In this document: positions 5,991 to 9,696 of the stretch, piece after piece
How positions within the stretch are numbered: the stretch's first letter is position 1
Layout: each line of letters starts with the position of its first letter
From: Cyanobacteria bacterium HKST-UBA02
GTDB lineage: Bacteria > Cyanobacteriota > Vampirovibrionia > Obscuribacterales > Obscuribacteraceae
Reading direction: 5' to 3'
DNA length: 9,696 nt
NCBI GenBank assembly: GCA_020431945.1
Contig: JAGQHH010000433.1
Coordinates: 1 to 9,696, forward strand
The notes under the pieces: model-generated
What the model saw: the letters and a program-made list of their open reading frames with translations, nothing else
Databases searched by the model: none
Told to the model about the DNA's origin: nothing
Position numbers and translations under genes: made by a program

Positions 5991-8612
5991 ATGTCCAAAT
6001 CCAAGCAAGGAAAGTCTCCTGCGCTTGATGCCGAGATCCGGCTGCCCCGCAATGTCGTTCCCAGTCACTACGATCTGACCTTCCGCCCCGACCTCACCGC
6101 GTTCACCTTCAGCGGCGAGGAAGTCGTGGATATCGAAGTGCTGGAGCCGACGGGCACCATCAAGCTCAACGTCAAGGAGCTCAAGCTCAAGAAGGTTTTT
6201 GTCGTCTCCGCAGACGGCACCAGACTCGATGGCAAGGTGACGGTCGACGAAAAGGCCGAAATCGCGACCATCACTTTCGCCGGTATCCTCGGAGCCGGCC
6301 AGTGGAAGTTCCACGCCACCTTCGACGGCGTGCTCAACGACAAGCTCAAGGGCTTCTATCGCAGCCACTGGACTGACGAAGCCGGCGAGAAGCACACCAT
6401 CGCTACCACCCAGTTCGAGGCCACCGACGCCCGTCGCGCCTTCCCGTGCTGGGACGAACCCGAGTTCAAGGCTACCTTCTCGGTGACCCAGGTCATCGAC
6501 GAGAACCTGACCGCCATCAGCAACGGCCGGGTCATCTCGGAGACCGTCGAGAAGGGCAAGAAGACCGTCAAGTTCGCCAAGACCATGAAGATGTCCACCT
6601 ATCTCGTGGCCTTCGTCATCGGCGAGTTCGTGTCGAGCAAGCCGGTCAACGTCAACGGCAAGGAAGTGCGCATCTGGTGCGTGCCCGGTCGCGAAAAGCT
6701 GACCGGCTTCGCGCTCAAGGCCGCTGCTTTCGCCACCGACTGGTACGAGAACTACTTCGAAGTTCCCTACGCCGGCGGTGACAAGATCGACCACATCGCC
6801 ATTCCCGACTTCGCCGCGGGCGCCATGGAGAACCTCGGCTGTATCACCTACCGTGAGACCGCTCTGCTCGTGGACGAGGAGAACGCTCCCCACGCCGCCA
6901 AGGTGCGCGTCGCCGTGGTGGTCCTGCACGAGCTGGCTCACATGTGGTTCGGCGACCTGGTCACCATGAAGTGGTGGAACGGTCTGTGGCTCAACGAGTC
7001 CTTCGCCACCTTTATGGAGAACCTCTGCCTGCACCACTGGAAGCCCGAGTGGAAGGTCTGGGAGGAGTTCGCCCTGGCTCGCGCCGCCGCCTCGCGCGTC
7101 GACGCCCTGCGCAGCACCCACCCCATCGAGTGCCCGGTGCATCACCCGGATGAGATCGACGAGCTCTTCGACGTGATCTCTTACGAGAAGGGCTGCTCGG
7201 TTCTCTACCAGCTTCACGAATTCATCGGCGCCGAGGTGTTCCGTCAGGGCATCAGCGCCTACCTGAAGAAGCACGCCTACGGCAACACCGAGACCCACGA
7301 CCTGTGGGACGCCTTCGAGGAGTCCTGCAAACGCAACGGTCTGGACGTGCCGGCCCGCAAGATCATGGACGCCTGGGTCTTCACCGCCGGTCACCCCGTC
7401 ATCGAGGTCCGGGAAGGCGACTCCGAAGGCACCGTGGTCCTCACCCAGAAGCCCTTCAAATTCCTCCCCGAGGAAGACGCATCCGTCTGGCCGGTTCCGG
7501 TCATCATGCGGGTGCGCAAGGCTGACGGCTCCTTCATCGAGAAGAAGCTGGTGGTGGGCAACAGCGAAGAGACCGTCTTCGTCGGCGAGAAGTTCGACCA
7601 CGTGGTGGTCAACGCCGGCGGCAGCGGCTTCTACCGGGTGGTCTACTCCCCGGCGCTGAATGCCAAGCTCACCGACGAGGTGGGCACCACCCTCGACACC
7701 GTCGAGCGCTTCAACCTGATCAACGACGCCTGGTCGACGGTCCGTGCCGGCATCACGCCGGTGGAGGACTACCTCGGCCTGGTGCGGATTTTCTCCGGTG
7801 AGTCCGACCCGAACGTCTGGGCCATCCTCACCGCTTCGGTGCGCCACCTGCACAAGCTCGTCGAAGGCGACGCCAAGACGAGCCTGGAAGCCCTGGCTCG
7901 CGACCTGGTCACTCCCTCCGTGGAGCGTCTCGGCTGGGATCGCAAAGAGGGCGAACCGGTTCAGGATAGCGAGCTGCGTGCGCAGATGATCAGCTTCCTG
8001 GGCACCGTCGGCGACAGCGAAGAGGTCCAGACCAAGGCTGCCGAGTACTTCGACCGCTGGAAGGCGGACAAGAGCTCGGTCGATGCCAACCTGGCCGCCT
8101 CGCTGGTAGGCGTCCTCGCCTACTGCGGCGACAAGGCTCGTTACGACGAGTTCTTCAAGCTCAGCAGGGAAGCCACCAACCCGCAGGACACCCTGCGCTT
8201 CCTGTATGCCCTGGCCGGCTTCCGTGACACGGATCTGCTCCAGGAGACCATCGAGAAGTGCCTGAGTGCCGACGTCCGTTCGCAGGATGCTCCCTTCCTC
8301 TTCGCCGCGCTGCTGGGCAACCGGTTTGCGGCGCCGCTGGCATGGGACTACCTGAAGTCCAACTTCGACCGCATGGTCAAGGCCTATCCGGACTCCGGCG
8401 TGGTGCGCATGGTGGGCTCCGCTCACTCCCTCGACACCCCCGACCTGGCTCCGGACGTGCGTGAGTTCTTCTCCCGCACCAAGGTCAAGGCCGGCGACAT
8501 GGCGATTGCTCAGATGCTCGAGCAGCTGGACATCAACGTCAAGCTGCGGGCGGAGCAGGCGCCGAACCTTACGGCACACCTCGTGCCGAAGCAGACCGCG
8601 AGCAAGAGCTAA
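5991..8612 (+). CDS. M1 family aminopeptidase (aminopeptidase N / puromycin-sensitive type)
   Basis: Zinc exopeptidase that removes N-terminal residues from peptides, normally in the cytosol in late protein turnover. It has 873 residues and no signal peptide or anchor. The N-terminal beta domain carries QFEATDARRAFPCWDEP (141-157). The substrate-binding GAMEN motif is at 277-281. The zinc site is H313-E314-L-A-H317 with E336 in NESFATFME, the M1 spacing HExxH-18-E. Y398 in ISYEKG is the likely transition-state tyrosine. The remainder (about 470-870) fits the beta sandwich and helical ERAP1_C-like domain of the puromycin-sensitive group rather than the shorter leukotriene hydrolase group. All catalytic residues are present. 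GAMEN and the full ERAP1-type C-terminus argue for an active broad-range aminopeptidase. It is transcribed alone, with a strong ribosome site and a terminator right after it. The name pepN is used loosely for such genes; homology to E. coli PepN may be distant, so no symbol is given. Confidence 0.97.
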   Translation: MSKSKQGKSPALDAEIRLPRNVVPSHYDLTFRPDLTAFTFSGEEVVDIEVLEPTGTIKLNVKELKLKKVFVVSADGTRLDGKVTVDEKAEIATITFAGILGAGQWKFHATFDGVLNDKLKGFYRSHWTDEAGEKHTIATTQFEATDARRAFPCWDEPEFKATFSVTQVIDENLTAISNGRVISETVEKGKKTVKFAKTMKMSTYLVAFVIGEFVSSKPVNVNGKEVRIWCVPGREKLTGFALKAAAFATDWYENYFEVPYAGGDKIDHIAIPDFAAGAMENLGCITYRETALLVDEENAPHAAKVRVAVVVLHELAHMWFGDLVTMKWWNGLWLNESFATFMENLCLHHWKPEWKVWEEFALARAAASRVDALRSTHPIECPVHHPDEIDELFDVISYEKGCSVLYQLHEFIGAEVFRQGISAYLKKHAYGNTETHDLWDAFEESCKRNGLDVPARKIMDAWVFTAGHPVIEVREGDSEGTVVLTQKPFKFLPEEDASVWPVPVIMRVRKADGSFIEKKLVVGNSEETVFVGEKFDHVVVNAGGSGFYRVVYSPALNAKLTDEVGTTLDTVERFNLINDAWSTVRAGITPVEDYLGLVRIFSGESDPNVWAILTASVRHLHKLVEGDAKTSLEALARDLVTPSVERLGWDRKEGEPVQDSELRAQMISFLGTVGDSEEVQTKAAEYFDRWKADKSSVDANLAASLVGVLAYCGDKARYDEFFKLSREATNPQDTLRFLYALAGFRDTDLLQETIEKCLSADVRSQDAPFLFAALLGNRFAAPLAWDYLKSNFDRMVKAYPDSGVVRMVGSAHSLDTPDLAPDVREFFSRTKVKAGDMAIAQMLEQLDINVKLRAEQAPNLTAHLVPKQTASKS

Positions 8613-8662
8613 TCGGCTCGAGCAAGCAGGCTGATGCCTGGCTGAGAATCTAGGTATTGCCG

Positions 8663-8706
8663 GGAGCGGCCGGAAAGGGGAAACCCTGACCGGCCGCTCC
8701 TTTTTT
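8663..8706 (+). terminator. Rho-independent terminator of the aminopeptidase gene
   Basis: GGAGCGGCCGG (8663-8673) pairs perfectly over 11 bases with CCGGCCGCTCC (8690-8700) and is followed at once by TTTTTT (8701-8706). The loop holds its own small stem AGGG-GAAA-CCCT (8676-8687) with a GNRA tetraloop. It starts 51 bases after the stop codon. It should separate the aminopeptidase transcript from the hydrolase gene. Confidence 0.95.
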
Positions 8707-8764
8707 CTGCCTGCTCTGCAAGACGGCTGGCTTCACTCTCGTCTCCGTAATCAAAACCCAAGCG

Positions 8765-9598
8765 ATGATTTTCCTGACTGTTGCTCTGGCGATAACAGCG
8801 ACTCTGATAGCGCTCTCGCCTCGCTTTTCGCCCCGCCTCTACCGGGGTTTCGTTTTCAAGCCCCAGCCCTACGATGAAGGCGACTATGCCTCCCGAGTAG
8901 TTGCAGGGATCGACGCCAGGGACGTGTACATCAGTACCGCCAATGGCGACGATCTGCACGGCTGGTTTTTCGAATATCCGGGCTCCAGCTCGGCAGCTCT
9001 CTTCTGTCACGGCAACGCCGGCAACGTAGCGAGCTGGTCTTCCGCGGCGGCTCATGCCCTTCGCAATCGCATGTCCGCCCTCATCTTCGACTACCGGGGA
9101 TTCGGAAAAAGCCCCGGAACTCCGACTCTGCAGACAATCTGTCGAGACGGTCTTAGTGCCTTCGACTTCTTGAGAGACTCTCTTGGATTCGAAGATACCA
9201 ACATCGTCTTGATAGGAATTTCATTGGGCTCCGGGGTAGCAAGCCATATCGCCAGCAAGAGAGACCATGCCGGTCTTCTCCTGCAAGCGGGCTACAGCTC
9301 CTTTCCGGTACTTGCTCGTCAAGTGGTCCGGCTTGCCAGATTCGTACCCGGCTTCCTGCAATTCAGGCCGGTGCTCGACAATGCCAGGGTGCTCTCGCGG
9401 CTGAAAACGCCGAAGCTGATCATCCACGGTGGCAAAGACGAGCTCATCGACATCTCCCACGCCCATACCCTCTATCAATCCGCCGCCGAACCGAAACGCC
9501 TGGTCATTCTTCGTGACTCCGCCCATGGCGGTGTCGCATCACGAAAAGAGTGCCGCGTACTGACAGGAGCGGTGGATGAATTCTTATTGGGACTTTAG
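8765..9598 (+). CDS. Membrane-anchored alpha/beta hydrolase, ABHD13/Bem46-like
   Basis: Serine hydrolase of 277 residues. An N-terminal hydrophobic stretch (about 2-18, MIFLTVALAITATLIAL) is a likely signal anchor, followed by Arg-rich SPRFSPRLYRG, so the catalytic domain may sit at the membrane. The oxyanion-hole motif is HGNAGN (82-87), and FDYRGFGKS (108-116) is typical of the Bem46/YfhR group. The nucleophile elbow is G151-I-S153-L-G155. D225 in HGGKDE and H254 in DSAHGG complete the triad. The lid region between about 175 and 210 is short and basic. The substrate is unknown; family members include esterases, depalmitoylases and peptidases. ATG 8765 is the only ATG in the open frame upstream, but no Shine-Dalgarno is seen before it, so translation may be weak or start differently. 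It follows the aminopeptidase terminator by 58 bases and so probably has its own promoter. It ends six bases from the convergent tRNA gene, with no terminator between. Confidence 0.9.
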   Translation: MIFLTVALAITATLIALSPRFSPRLYRGFVFKPQPYDEGDYASRVVAGIDARDVYISTANGDDLHGWFFEYPGSSSAALFCHGNAGNVASWSSAAAHALRNRMSALIFDYRGFGKSPGTPTLQTICRDGLSAFDFLRDSLGFEDTNIVLIGISLGSGVASHIASKRDHAGLLLQAGYSSFPVLARQVVRLARFVPGFLQFRPVLDNARVLSRLKTPKLIIHGGKDELIDISHAHTLYQSAAEPKRLVILRDSAHGGVASRKECRVLTGAVDEFLLGL

Positions 9599-9604
9599 TA
9601 AATC

Positions 9605-9679
9605 CGGGACCGACGGGACTCGAACCCGCGACCTCCTGCGTGACAGGCAGGCGATCTAACCAGGCTGAACTACAACCCC
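9605..9679 (-). tRNA. tRNA-Asp (GUC)
   Basis: The 75-base cloverleaf on the minus strand has anticodon loop CTGTCAC (anticodon GUC) on stem CCTGC/GCAGG, T arm GCGGG-TTCGAGT-CCCGT, and discriminator G73, an aspartate identity base. The acceptor stem is GGGGTTG with CGGTCCC: three tandem G-U/U-G wobbles at pairs 4-69, 5-68 and 6-67. The D stem GTTC/GATC has a U11-U24 mismatch. CCA is not encoded; GAT follows G73, so CCA must be added after transcription. The anticodon and T arms are perfect, so the gene is probably functional, though the acceptor and D stems are weaker than usual. Confidence 0.93.
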
Positions 9680-9696
9680 TAAAATATATGATCACC

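Noticed and set aside
5806..6078. 90-residue plus-strand frame starting at TTG
   Set aside because: It overlaps the aminopeptidase start in another frame, begins at a rare start codon without a good ribosome site, and spans both dyads.
5898..8579. 893-residue open frame on the minus strand
   Set aside because: It lies wholly antisense to the M1 aminopeptidase, which has every catalytic motif. The composition (rich in H, V, E, G, L) is typical of an antisense shadow in GC-rich DNA, and no domain is recognisable.
9683..9688. TATATT on the minus strand as the -10 element of tRNA-Asp
   Set aside because: It ends only three bases before the mature 5' end, so transcription would start inside the tRNA; the real promoter is probably outside the window.

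Overview
The window is bacterial. It has compact protein genes with Shine-Dalgarno sites, strong intrinsic terminators and a tRNA-Asp gene without an encoded CCA end. Coding DNA is clearly GC-rich (many G/C third positions), while one long intergenic stretch (about 5,390-5,800) is much more AT-rich. I cannot assign a phylum from sequence alone. I see no insertion sequence, phage gene, CRISPR array or integrase.

Left half (1-5161), all on the minus strand. From right to left in the direction of transcription there is a protealysin-type M4 metalloendopeptidase without a signal peptide (5161-4130), then a long VLCAD-like acyl-CoA dehydrogenase (3946-2024), then a large protein (1910 to beyond base 1) with an HExxH motif that I cannot assign to a named family. 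A strong nested-stem terminator separates the last two. A weaker terminator-like hairpin lies between the first two. These look like three separately transcribed or loosely coupled genes rather than a tight operon.

Centre (5162-5990): an 829-base divergent intergenic region with no convincing gene. It holds several inverted repeats: a compound hairpin in the protealysin leader, a 14-pair bulged stem-loop with an alternative pairing partner, a second branched fold, a hairpin followed by a T run, and two dyads close to the aminopeptidase start. This is the least explained part of the window and the best place to look for an undescribed regulatory RNA or control region.

Right half (5991-9679). 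An M1 (aminopeptidase N / puromycin-sensitive type) aminopeptidase with all catalytic motifs is followed by a textbook terminator. Next comes a membrane-anchored alpha/beta hydrolase of the ABHD13/Bem46 type. A convergent tRNA-Asp(GUC) gene begins six bases after its stop codon.

The common theme is peptide turnover in the cytosol. An endopeptidase and an aminopeptidase, both lacking export signals, are transcribed away from one shared control region. A possible third metallopeptidase lies two genes downstream on the minus strand. Functional cooperation is inferred from gene position and is not shown by the sequence.
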